Shown here: one piece after another, positions 17,294 to 25,212 of the stretch
How positions within the stretch are numbered: position 1 is the stretch's first letter
Layout of the letters: each line of letters starts with the position of its first letter
NCBI GenBank assembly: GCA_964498125.1
Contig: CAZCGE010000146.1
Coordinates: 1 to 31,394 of the forward strand
Source: CAMDBL01 sp964498125
GTDB lineage: Bacteria; Pseudomonadota; Alphaproteobacteria; Rhizobiales; Hyphomicrobiaceae
Direction of reading: 5' to 3'
Length of the DNA: 31,394 bases
Notes under the pieces: generated by a model
Told to the model about the DNA's origin: nothing
What the model saw: only the letters and a program-made list of their open reading frames with translations
Databases searched by the model: none
Made by a program: the position numbers and the translations under genes

Positions 17294-17358
17294 GCAGCGA
17301 TGCTGGCGGCGATCGGGCCTATTCCGAATCTGGCCGAAGCAGGCTACTGCTGGCCGCC

Positions 17359-20224
17359 ATGACCCCGCACGAATTCATCGACAAATGGTCGAGCAGCACG
17401 CTCCGGGAGCGGCAAGGCTCGCAGGAGCACTTCATCGACCTCTGCCGGCTGCTCGACGCCCCGACGCCCGCCGAGGCCGACCCCAAGGGTGAGTGGTATG
17501 CCTTCGACATGGGGGCGATGAAGACCGGCGGCGGCGACGGCTGGGCGGACGTGTGGAAGCGCGGCTGCTTTGCCTGGGAGTACAAGAGCCCCGGCAAGGA
17601 CCTTGCCGCGGCGCTGAAGCAGCTCAAGCTCTACCAGGGTGCGCTGCACAACCCGCCGCTGCTGATCGTCTGCGACATGGAGAAGATCGAGGTGCACACC
17701 GCCTGGACCAACATGGTCCAGGAGACGCATGTTTTCACGTTCAAGGATCTGCTCGACGGTCGCCGGCTCGCGCTGCTCAAGACGGCGTTCTCGGAAACCG
17801 AGGTCGAGGCCTTCAGGCCCGGCCGCAGGCGCGCCGATCTGACCGCCGACGTGGCGCGCGACTTCGTCACCCTGGCGCAGAACCTGCGCGAGCGCGGTCA
17901 CGATGCCGAGAAGGTCGCGCACTTCGTCAACCGCATGGTCTTCTGCATGTTCGCCGAGGACGTCGGCCTGTTGCCGGACAAGCTCTTCAGCAAGCTGTTG
18001 AAGGTCAGTGCTACCCGCCCAGACAGCTTTCAAAAGAATGCCGGTCGGCTATTCGGTCAGATGCGTCAAGGCGGCGATTTCGACCTTTCTCTCATCGAAT
18101 GGTTCAACGGCGGGCTGTTCGACGACGATTTTGCCATCCCGCTGCAGCGCGATGACATCAGGATCGCGCAGCGGGCGGCTGAGCAGGATTGGTCGAGCAT
18201 CGATCCCTCGATCATGGGCACGCTGTTCGAGCGCGGCCTCGACCCCGACAAGCGCAGCCAGCTCGGCGCGCATTACACCGATCCCGACAAGATCATGATG
18301 ATCATCGCGCCGGTCGTCATCGCGCCGCTCGCGCGCGAGTGGGAGGACGTCAAGGCGGCCATTGTTGTCGAGATGGAGAAGCGCGCGGCGGCCAAAGCAC
18401 CCGGGGCCAGAACGCAATCGTTCAACCGGGCCAAGGCGCTGAAGTCAGGTTTTCTTGAACGCCTGAAGAATTTCCGCATTCTCGATCCGGCCTGCGGCTC
18501 GGGCAATTTCCTCTACATGGGCCTGAAGGCGCTGAAGGACATCGAGCTGCGGGTCAACACGGAGTGCGAGACGCTGGGACTGCCGCGCGACTTTCCCGCC
18601 GTCGGCCCGGAGAACATGCTCGGCATCGAGATCAACACCTTCGCGGCCGAGCTGGCGCGCGTGTCGGTGTGGATCGGCGAGATCCAGTGGATGCGCGAGC
18701 ACGGCTTCGACGCCGCGCGCAACCCGATCCTGAAGCCACTCGATACGATCCAGTGTCGGGATGCCTTGCTCAATGCCGATGGCACCGAGGCGAACTGGCC
18801 GCCGGTGGATGTGATCATCGGCAATCCGCCGTTTTTGGGCGGCAAGCGGCTGAGGGACGGCCTGGGCGACGCGACCGTCGACGGACTGTTCGCCGCATTC
18901 GATGGCCGCGTGCCGGCCGAGGCGGACCTCGTCTGCTACTGGTTCGCCATGGCCCGCGGGCAGATCGAGGCAGGAAGGACCACGCGGGCGGGGCTCGTCA
19001 GCACCAACTCGATCCGTGGCGGCGCCAACCGCGAGGTGTTGGATGATATCGCCGCGAGCGGCCGTATCTTCGAGGCCTGGAGCGACGAGCCTTGGATCGT
19101 CGAAGGTGCGGCGGTGCGCGTTTCCATCACCTGCATCGACGGCAACGGAGCCGAGAACGGCCTGCGCCTCGATGGCCAGCCCGTGGCGCGGATCAACCCC
19201 GATCTGACCTCGACCGCCACCAATCTGACGCAGGCGGCACGGTTGTTGGAGAATGCGGGCGTTGCCTTCATGGGAGACACGAAAGGTGGAGCGTTCGATA
19301 TTCCCGGAGAGTTGGCGCGCGAATGGCTGGCACTGCCGCTCAACCCGAATGGCCGGCCGAACTCGGATGTGTTGAAGCCGTGGATGAATGGCATGCACGT
19401 CACTCGTCGGACGGCAGATAAGTGGATAATCGATTTCGGGAGTAACATGGGCGAAGGTGAGGCGGCCCTATATGAGGCTCCATTCCAGCATGTATTGAAA
19501 CAGGTTCGCCCGATACGAATTCAAAACAATCGAGAAGCTTACGCAACCTTGTGGTGGCGCCACGTAGAGCCTCGCCCCGGTATGATGCGACGAGGTGAGA
19601 ACTTGAAGCGCTGGTTGGTCACGCCTGAGGTTTCACGTCACCGAGTATTCGCGTGGTTGGATCATAAAATCTTGCCAGATCATAAGCTACAAGTGATCAC
19701 AAGAGACGATGATATTTGTTTTGGGATCCTTGTTTCGAGAATCCATTTGGCTTGGTCGTTGCGACTAGGCAGCTGGCACGGTGTTGGAAATGACCCCCGG
19801 TTATACGATTGGAACCACCTTCGAAACCTTCCCCTTCCCCGAGGGCCTGACGCCCAATATCCCGGCCAGCCAGTACGCCGACGACCCGCGCGCCCAGTCC
19901 ATCGCCGCCGCCGCCAAGCGCCTCGACGAGTTGCGCGAGGCCTGGCTCAACCCGCCCGATCTGGTGCAGCGCGTGCCCGAGGTGGTGGCGGGCTATCCCG
20001 ACCGCATCCTGCCGGCCGACGAGAAGGCGGCCAATATCCTGAAGAGACGCACCCTAACCAATCTCTACAACGAGCGCCCGACCTGGCTCGACAACGCCCA
20101 CCGCGACCTCGACAGTGCCGTTGCTAGCTCCTACGGCTGGGCCGACTGGGGCGCCGACGGCCTCGCCGATGATGAAATCCTGGAACGCCTGTTCCGCCTC
20201 AATCAGGAACGCGCGGGGGCGTAG
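17359..20224 (+). pseudogene. Type IIL (MmeI-like) restriction-modification enzyme, frameshifted near the C-terminus
   Basis: Repaired, this encodes about 954 residues in the single-chain type IIL architecture. The N-terminal nuclease domain has Asp64-x9-Glu74-x-Lys76 (EYK), the same spacing as the MmeI active site. A helical connector follows, then an N6-adenine methyltransferase core with motif I DPACGSGNF (376-384) and motif IV NPPF (489-492), and a C-terminal target-recognition region. The frame breaks after codon 814 at 19801, where one extra T follows CGG. Without it the frame continues in the natural sequence PRYTIGTTFETFPFPEGL and on to TAG 20222-20224. This is either a real +1 mutation or a sequencing error. 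ATG 17359 gives the family start MTPHEFIDKW; a GTG at 17290 overlapping the DUF502 stop is an alternative. Base composition falls sharply at 19621-19740. Confidence 0.85.
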
Positions 20225-20264
20225 GGTGCGATAGGCCGGACACTTGATCCGGCCGTATCGCACC
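20225..20264 (+). terminator. Strong hairpin directly after the restriction-modification gene
   Basis: A 16-bp stem (GGTGCGATAGGCCGGA at 20225-20240 with TCCGGCC and TATCGCACC at 20248-20264, one bulged G at 20255) and a 7-base loop start immediately after the TAG. No T-run follows. It may act as a transcript end or stability element for this gene and the convergent gene at 20441. It also resembles dispersed GGTGCGATA-type palindromes. Confidence 0.55.
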
Positions 20265-20440
20265 GCTGCGCGACGGTTGCCGGTTCTGAGCAGCGTCGCC
20301 CAGTGGCGTGGCGCCGATGCCAGCAACTCCCGGTCGCCTCAATACGCGAGTGAACGGAGAGCGACGCGAGGGCCACAACCGGCCACGCCGACGTGTCTAT
20401 TGATGCATCGGGCTGCTTGGGATCGGCGACGCCCGCGGGC

Positions 20441-21058
20441 CTACTTCTTTTGGGTCACGATGACTGATCCGCTGGCCTGGGCTTCCCATTCGCCGCGGTG
20501 CTTCGACATGCCGACAAATGAAATCTTGTCGGGTCTGAGCTGGAATTTGTAGGAGTCGAGGGCGAGCAGGGTCGGGTCCGAAACCTCATAGCCAGATAGG
20601 ATCGCCAAGCCCTGCACGCGGTCGTAATGTCCACGGACAAATTCGACCCCAATGTTACCGACGCGCGATGCCAAATGCGAGTTGGGCGGCGTTGCCAAGA
20701 GTTCCCAGCTGATCTGTCCGTTGGCGTCGCCGTTCTCGGTAGTGTCGAGCTGCATTGCGAACCCAAAGTGGAAACCATTGCGAGATTTCCAATTTCCCTG
20801 CCAGGTGCTCTCGAGATGCGCAGGCGTCAGCGTCCAGCGATGCCAAAGTTTGGTCGTGCCGTCGATGGCATGCTCGGCGTTGGCCAGGACAACCAATATA
20901 CTGCCGATGGCGCCGAGGACGGCCACTGGATTTCTGATGATCCGTGACACCCAGTTTCTTTGATCCGCTTCCATCTGTCTGTCACGCCAACGCTCCTCGC
21001 GCCCCTGCCCGATGCCTGCAGCCGTGTTCGCCGCCGCTGCTTTCGCTTCCCCTAGCAC
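20441..21058 (-). CDS. Unrecognised protein with one membrane helix and a beta-rich C-terminal domain
   Basis: An open frame of 205 residues that I do not recognise. The N-terminal 40 residues are charged and helical (KAAAANTAAGIGQGREERWRD), followed by a hydrophobic segment (about 45-62, VAVLGAIGSILVVLANAE). The remaining 130 residues are rich in aromatic and beta-forming residues and include a WQGNWK motif, suggesting a small barrel-like or lipocalin-like soluble domain held at the membrane. The GTG start at 21058 has no ribosome site; ATG 20974 (MEADQRNW) is an alternative. Codon choice is less GC-biased than in neighbouring core genes, as in other accessory genes here. It is convergent with the restriction-modification gene, so a defence-related role is conceivable but unproven. 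Confidence 0.6.
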   Translation of the reverse strand: MLGEAKAAAANTAAGIGQGREERWRDRQMEADQRNWVSRIIRNPVAVLGAIGSILVVLANAEHAIDGTTKLWHRWTLTPAHLESTWQGNWKSRNGFHFGFAMQLDTTENGDANGQISWELLATPPNSHLASRVGNIGVEFVRGHYDRVQGLAILSGYEVSDPTLLALDSYKFQLRPDKISFVGMSKHRGEWEAQASGSVIVTQKK

Positions 21059-21109
21059 GTCACGTGACCCAAGTCTTGCCGGACAAAGTCCTATCCCAGC
21101 AAGCGCAAT

Positions 21110-21134
21110 GTCGGGTCTCCTTCGTCGACCCGAC
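21110..21134. repeat. GTCGGGTC/GACCCGAC palindrome
   Basis: An 8-bp perfect inverted repeat with a 9-base spacer, followed by CTACG. It matches the general form of the TGTCGGGT...ACCCGACCTACG palindromes scattered between genes in many proteobacteria. It lies next to the recG tail copy, at the junction between two accessory segments. Confidence 0.6.
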
Positions 21135-21143
21135 CTACGCCCC

Positions 21144-21182
21144 TCACGCCGCCCGGAACAACCGCGCCGCCTCGTCGCATTC
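21144..21182 (-). pseudogene. Orphan copy of the recG 3' end
   Basis: Read on the minus strand, these 39 bases encode Glu-Cys-Asp-Glu-Ala-Ala-Arg-Leu-Phe-Arg-Ala-Ala-stop. The intact recG gene ends (22014-22052) with the same peptide except Val for the second of the two Ala after Glu. Seven codons differ in sequence: five are synonymous, one changes the residue, and the stop is TGA in place of TAG. The last 15 bases before the stop region are identical. No upstream recG sequence is present. It lies 35 bases downstream of the retropepsin gene on the same strand. Confidence 0.7.
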
Positions 21183-21217
21183 GAGCCAGCCTCGTCCGGA
21201 ATGTTGCGCGTCGAGCG

Positions 21218-21619
21218 TCAAGTCGTGATCCGGACATCCGAATTCAGACAATCGATGATCAGCTTGTCGGGGGCTATGAGCAGCATGCCCAGCAGGCCCT
21301 CTGGCTCGCCCCGGCGTATGTGCGGCTCGGGTGAGTAAACCAGCACTTGCGCTGTTCGCTGGGGCGTTCCCGAGGTGGACGAGATCCAGTCTACATCGAC
21401 CAGACCCTCTTGAACCTGGACCAAGCTGCCACCCGCAACCGGGACGTCACGCCAGTATGGAAGCAGATTGACGCCTATCCGCTTCGCTGTTCGATCTCCG
21501 ACAAACAGGCCACTGTTGAATCCTGTGTCGATCAGCACGTTGAGGCGTGCACCGTTTGCTGCTTGAATGCTGGCACGCGGTCGAATGAGCCCGTCGAGGT
21601 AGCCGACGATCGCGGGCAT
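21218..21619 (-). CDS. Retropepsin-like aspartic protease domain protein
   Basis: A 133-residue protein with the aspartic-protease motif LIDTGFNSGLFV (Asp31-Thr-Gly) and a later hydrophobic-Gly motif LLGM (109-112), followed by LIIDC. This is the single-domain, retropepsin-like (clan AA) arrangement, which works as a homodimer. Small bacterial members are found beside short partner genes and have no firmly established role. It begins only 4 bases after the stop of the upstream small gene with no ribosome site of its own, so translation is probably coupled. It may be a toxin-antitoxin-like pair or a small accessory proteolytic module. Both genes sit between the two recG tail sequences and so probably arrived together. 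Confidence 0.75.
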   Translation of the reverse strand: MPAIVGYLDGLIRPRASIQAANGARLNVLIDTGFNSGLFVGDRTAKRIGVNLLPYWRDVPVAGGSLVQVQEGLVDVDWISSTSGTPQRTAQVLVYSPEPHIRRGEPEGLLGMLLIAPDKLIIDCLNSDVRITT

Positions 21620-21623
21620 CGGG

Positions 21624-21875
21624 TCAGTCCCAGTACTGCTCGAACCAGCCGATGGTCTCGGCCCCGAAACGCGCTTTGAATGCGTCGATCAACTCCAGGT
21701 CGTTGCGACCGAGAACATATTGACCATCGAGCACGTTGATGCCGACCATGGTACCAGATGCGATTCCCTGAGCCGACAACTCGCCCCTGATCTGCTTGAA
21801 ATACTCTTTTCCCGCTCTTGCGGCGAACTCGGCCTTCGCCTCGTTGACCGCCGAGGGCGATGTCATCGTTGTCAT
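21624..21875 (-). CDS. Small partner protein of the retropepsin gene
   Basis: An 83-residue soluble protein. It has a helical N-terminal half (VNEAKAEFAARAGKEYFKQIRGEL), then a beta-hairpin-like GINVLDGQYVLGRNDLELIDAF and an acidic/aromatic C-terminus. The middle recalls the DUF5678-type domain in which a short protein encoded beside an aspartic protease carries a GxYVxGxDLxE pattern, but I am not certain of the family. ATG 21875 is preceded by AAGGAGC at ideal distance. A longer open frame to 21983 has no better signal. It precedes the protease by 4 bases. Confidence 0.7.
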   Translation of the reverse strand: MTTMTSPSAVNEAKAEFAARAGKEYFKQIRGELSAQGIASGTMVGINVLDGQYVLGRNDLELIDAFKARFGAETIGWFEQYWD

Positions 21876-22013
21876 GGCCAGTGCTCCTTCGTCGCGGTCG
21901 CCAGCTGTGTCTGCACTATCGCGTGGTTCGCGGGTAGATGACAAGCTGCAGGGCGCAGCGCGATGCGCCAAGGCGGTGCACAAGGGCCAGAGTGTCGGAG
22001 CACCACGGTGCGC

Positions 22014-24128
22014 CTACGCCGCCCGGAACAGGCGCACGGCTTCGTCGCACTCGAACAGGTAGAGCAGCTTGCGTACTGCTTGGCCCCGCGCGCTGATCAG
22101 GTTCGGGTCGCGCTCCAGGAAGAGTTGCGCATCGTCGCGCGCGGCGCCCAGCAGCTCGGCGAAGTTGGGCACGTTGGCGACGCGAAATTCCGGCAACCCG
22201 CTCTGGCGCGCGCCCAGCACCTCACCGCCGCCGCGCAATTCCAGGTCCTTCTCGGCGATGAGGAAGCCATCCTCGGTCTCGCGCATCATTTTCAGGCGTG
22301 CTTGGGCCGCCTCGCCCATCGGCTCGTCGTGCAGCAGCAGGCAATAGGACTGCCGGTCGCTACGGCCGACGCGGCCCCTGAGCTGGTGCAGCTGGGCTAG
22401 GCCAAAGCGCTCGGCGTGCTCGATCACCATAATGGTGGCGTTGGGCACGTTGACGCCGACCTCGATCACCGTCGTCGCGACCAGGATCTTCAGCTTGTCC
22501 GCGGCGAAGGCGGCCATGGTGGCGTCCTTGAGCTGGCCGGACATGGCGCCGTGCAGCAGGCCGACGGCATCGCCGAAGATCTGGGCGAGGTGGGCGTGCC
22601 GTTCCTCGGCGGCGGCCAGCTCGGAGACGTCCGAGCCCTCGATCAGCGGGCACACCCAGTAGACCTGTGCGCCTTGGCTGACGGCGCGGCGCAGCCCGTC
22701 GATCACGTCCTCGAGGCGGGCGAGCGCGGGCGAGGTGGTTTTCACGGGCTTACGGCCGGCCGGCTTCTCGGTCAACTTCGAGACGTCGAGGTCGCCGTAG
22801 TGCGTCATCAGCAGCGTGCGCGGGATCGGTGTCGCTGTCATCACCAGCACATCGGCGCCGCCCTGGCCGCCCTTGCTCTGTAGCGCCATGCGCTGATGCA
22901 CGCCGAAGCGGTGCTGCTCGTCGATCACCGCGAAGGCCAGATCCTTGAACTCCACATCGGGCTGGAACAGCGCGTGCGTGCCGATCAGGACGTCGATTTC
23001 GCCACTGGCCAGGCGCTCGATCACCTCGCGCCGCGGCTTGCCTTTCTCGCGGCCGGTCAATAGTCCGAGCCTGAGCCCGGCTTTCTCGGCAAGCGGGGTG
23101 ATCGTCTCCATATGCTGGCGCGCCAGCACCTCGGTCGGCGCCATCAGCGCGGCTTGGCAGCCGGCTTCGACAGCGCAGGCGATCGCCATCAATGCCACCA
23201 GTGTCTTGCCGGAGCCGACATCGCCTTGCAGCAGCCGCAACATGCGCCGTGGGGCGGCCATGTCGGCGGTGATTTCGGCAATTGCCGTGATTTGCGAACC
23301 GGTCAGCGCAAAGGGCAGGGCGCTCGCGATCCGTTGCCGAATGCGGCCGTCGCCTTGGACGATGCGGCCCGGTCGCGCCTTGAGGCTTTGGCGCACCAGC
23401 AACAGCGCCAGCTGGCCGGCCAGCAGCTCGTCATAGGCCAGTCGCTGCCACGCGGGTGAACCAGTCGAGACATCGGCCGGCTCACCCGGCTTGTGCAAGC
23501 GTGTGACGGCATCGTTGAAGCCCGGCCATTTCTGCTGCCCGAGCCACTGCGGCTCCTGCCATTCCGGCAACGCCGGCACGCGTTCGACCGCCTGGCGGAC
23601 AGCCTTGGTGAGGATCTTGCCGGACAATCCCGCGGTCAGCCCATAGACCGGCTCGAGCAGGGGCAGCTCGTCGCGCGCCTCGGGCGCAACGATGTAGTCG
23701 GGATGCACCATTTGCAGGATGTCGCCGTAGCGCTCGACCCGGCCCGAGACGTACCGCGTGGCGCCCTCGGGCAGCTGGCGCTCGATGAATTTCCGCTCGG
23801 CGTGGAAGAAGACGAGGTCGAGCCGGCCGCTGTCGTCCTCGCAGGCAACCTTGTAGGGCGCCTTGGCGTTGGAGCGCGGCGGCGCCTTGTGTTTGAGCAC
23901 GCGCACGGCCAGCGTCGAGATGGTGCCGGGCACGGCGTCGGCCACGGTCGGCTCGGCGCGCCGGTCGATGACGCCGGTCGGCGTGTGCCACAGCAGGTCG
24001 AGCACGCGCGGCTCGGCGACGCCCGGCGGCAGCCGCAGCGCCTTCTTCAGGAAGCCGAGGACGCGCGGGCCGACGCCAGTGACCGATTGGGCCGAGGCGA
24101 ACAGCGGTGTCAGCTCGTTGGGACGCAT
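22014..24128 (-). CDS. recG: ATP-dependent DNA helicase RecG
   Basis: A 704-residue superfamily 2 helicase that reverses stalled replication forks and moves branched DNA. The N-terminal wedge domain with OB fold (about 60-170) precedes the helicase core: Walker A GDVGSGKT (302-309), motif II DEQH (403-406) in VIDEQHRFGVHQRM, TATPIPRTL, and QLRGRVGRSDRQSYCLLLHDEP. The C-terminal TRG-type region ends in LFECDEAVRLFRAA. Length is normal. ATG 24128 gives MRPNELTPLFASAQSV; an open frame upstream to 24299 is low-complexity and not RecG-like. In related genomes recG commonly faces DUF502 on one side and sdhE-mfd on the other, as here apart from insertions. A diverged copy of its 3' end lies about 0.85 kb downstream. 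Confidence 0.97.
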   Translation of the reverse strand: MRPNELTPLFASAQSVTGVGPRVLGFLKKALRLPPGVAEPRVLDLLWHTPTGVIDRRAEPTVADAVPGTISTLAVRVLKHKAPPRSNAKAPYKVACEDDSGRLDLVFFHAERKFIERQLPEGATRYVSGRVERYGDILQMVHPDYIVAPEARDELPLLEPVYGLTAGLSGKILTKAVRQAVERVPALPEWQEPQWLGQQKWPGFNDAVTRLHKPGEPADVSTGSPAWQRLAYDELLAGQLALLLVRQSLKARPGRIVQGDGRIRQRIASALPFALTGSQITAIAEITADMAAPRRMLRLLQGDVGSGKTLVALMAIACAVEAGCQAALMAPTEVLARQHMETITPLAEKAGLRLGLLTGREKGKPRREVIERLASGEIDVLIGTHALFQPDVEFKDLAFAVIDEQHRFGVHQRMALQSKGGQGGADVLVMTATPIPRTLLMTHYGDLDVSKLTEKPAGRKPVKTTSPALARLEDVIDGLRRAVSQGAQVYWVCPLIEGSDVSELAAAEERHAHLAQIFGDAVGLLHGAMSGQLKDATMAAFAADKLKILVATTVIEVGVNVPNATIMVIEHAERFGLAQLHQLRGRVGRSDRQSYCLLLHDEPMGEAAQARLKMMRETEDGFLIAEKDLELRGGGEVLGARQSGLPEFRVANVPNFAELLGAARDDAQLFLERDPNLISARGQAVRKLLYLFECDEAVRLFRAA

Positions 24129-24283
24129 GGAGTTGGTTGTGGCACCTGAACGTTGATCTGGCTCGGGATGTTGCTGGCAATCTAGGCGTGTCAGCCGCCG
24201 CGGCCAACAGCGGGTGTGGTTTGTCCTCGGTCTTGTGGTGCGGCACCCCCGCAAGAACACCCGTTTTGTGGTAGAATTCCCGC

Positions 24284-24508
24284 ATGACCGACACCCCATC
24301 GATCACCGACCGCGAGCAGCGCATCGCCGCGCTGTATGCGGAGGCGTTCGACAAGTATGGCGTGTGGGCGCTTTGGAACCTGAGGCGGCACGAGAAGCCG
24401 ACCGTGGCGCAGGCACCCGCTATTACGCTGTCCTTGCGGATTGAAGGCGACATGGGCGCGCGACGGCTCGCCGAGGAGATCGAAAGGCTGGCGCGTGCCG
24501 ATCAGTAG
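24284..24508 (+). CDS. Small antitoxin-like protein paired with an AbiEii-type gene
   Basis: A 74-residue acidic protein with an N-terminal helix (REQRIAALYAEAFDKYG), the segment ALWNLRRHEKPT, then AITLSLRIEGDMGARRLAEEIERLARADQ. From memory, small proteins of this type in alphaproteobacteria lie immediately before, and overlap, a nucleotidyltransferase-type gene of the AbiEii/AbiGii toxin family. I have not been able to check this. The overlap geometry is present here: the next frame starts with GTG at 24495, inside this gene. It is divergent from recG with a 155-base gap. The ribosome site is weak. Confidence 0.65.
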   Translation: MTDTPSITDREQRIAALYAEAFDKYGVWALWNLRRHEKPTVAQAPAITLSLRIEGDMGARRLAEEIERLARADQ

Positions 24509-24569
24509 GATTCAGGCCGATGTGCTCAGGGTTATCGCTGCGTCGCGCGACCTCGTCGACCACATCTAG
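24495..24569 (+). pseudogene. N-terminal remnant of an AbiEii-like nucleotidyltransferase gene
   Basis: From GTG 24495, overlapping the preceding gene by 14 bases, a frame encodes MPISRIQADVLRVIAASRD and a few more residues, then stops at TAG 24567-24569 (24 residues). The peptide resembles the opening of AbiEii-type nucleotidyltransferases (LxxxQxxVLRxIAAxRDPES...). The frame ends at the point where the convergent marR gene ends, so the remaining toxin appears to have been removed. Family assignment rests on recollection of the pattern; the overlap with the small upstream gene supports it. Confidence 0.45.
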
Positions 24570-25099
24570 CCTCGCCGATAATCGTTTCGCCGTGCTCTCT
24601 CAGTTGATTTGTTAGCGTCGACAACTTTGGCTCGTATGGGCTGGAGGACCCGCATCAGCGCCTTCCGCATCACCACACTCTCGGCAGCGCTCATGTAGGC
24701 GTCGAAAAGGCTCTCAATAGCCATTGAATAGACCGGCCAGATTTTCTGGCGCTTTGCCCGGCCAGCCGCGGTGAGCACAGCATAGGCGCCGCGGCGGTCT
24801 GCGCAATCGCGATCACGGGTGACGAGCCCTGCAGCCTCCAGCCGGTCGACGAGCCGGGTCAGATTGCTGCGGGAAATGACAGTCATCTCCGCCAACTCGT
24901 GCATGCGCAGCCGGTTCTCGGGCGCGCGTTCGAGCGCCCACAGGACGTCGTACCAAGCGAGTTCAGGCAGGTGCGCCGCGCGAAGTCGCTGCTCGATGCG
25001 GCTGACCACTACGGCATGGACGGTCAGGAACAGTGCCCAGGCCGATTTCTTGTCTTTGCTGCTGTGATCGCCGTCCTTGTTGCTACCTCTGACCTTCAA
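24566..25099 (-). CDS. MarR family transcriptional regulator
   Basis: A 177-residue winged-helix regulator. The N-terminal helix with ALFLTVHAVVVSRIEQRLRAA is a dimerisation segment. The DNA-binding part (about 45-115) includes LAWYDVLWALE, MHELAEMTVISRSNLTRLVDRLEAAGLV (recognition helix) and the wing DCADRRGAYAVLT. The C-terminal helices complete the dimer interface. The start is TTG at 25099: GGGAGGA lies 4 bases upstream and no ATG is suitably placed. It is divergent from the rhodanese gene across a 113-base gap holding a perfect 11-bp inverted repeat, so it very probably represses both itself and the rhodanese gene. The effector is unknown; a sulfur-related or oxidative signal is a guess from the neighbour. 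Confidence 0.93.
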   Translation of the reverse strand: MKVRGSNKDGDHSSKDKKSAWALFLTVHAVVVSRIEQRLRAAHLPELAWYDVLWALERAPENRLRMHELAEMTVISRSNLTRLVDRLEAAGLVTRDRDCADRRGAYAVLTAAGRAKRQKIWPVYSMAIESLFDAYMSAAESVVMRKALMRVLQPIRAKVVDANKSTERARRNDYRRG

Positions 25100-25153
25100 C
25101 CGTTCCTCCCGATGTCGTGATTTGTCATGGGCCGTAAGCTCGCTATATATGTC

Positions 25154-25182
25154 ATTGCAATTGCAACGATCGCAATTGCAAT
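25154..25182. promoter_or_regulatory. MarR operator: perfect 11-bp inverted repeat
   Basis: ATTGCAATTGC (25154-25164), a 7-base spacer and GCAATTGCAAT (25172-25182) form a perfect palindrome in the marR-rhodanese gap. Each half also contains its own smaller palindrome (TTGCAATTGCAA at 25155-25166 and AATTGCAATT at 25174-25183). It overlaps the likely promoter elements of both divergent genes, as expected for repression and autoregulation by the adjacent MarR protein. Confidence 0.85.
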
Positions 25183-25188
25183 TATAAC
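25161..25188 (+). promoter_or_regulatory. Candidate promoter of the rhodanese gene
   Basis: TTGCAA (25161-25166) and TATAAC (25183-25188) are separated by 16 bases, giving a plausible sigma-70-type promoter 25 bases before the ATG at 25213. Its -35 lies inside the MarR inverted repeat. A TATATA at 25145-25150 could serve as the -10 for marR on the other strand. Confidence 0.6.
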
Positions 25189-25212
25189 CAACACAACGAC
25201 TGGAGACAACCC

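Noticed and set aside
19781..20224. A separate small gene (147 codons) downstream of the methyltransferase.
   Set aside because: Its content is the natural C-terminal end of the restriction-modification protein in the next frame, and its ATG lies inside the conserved upstream coding sequence.
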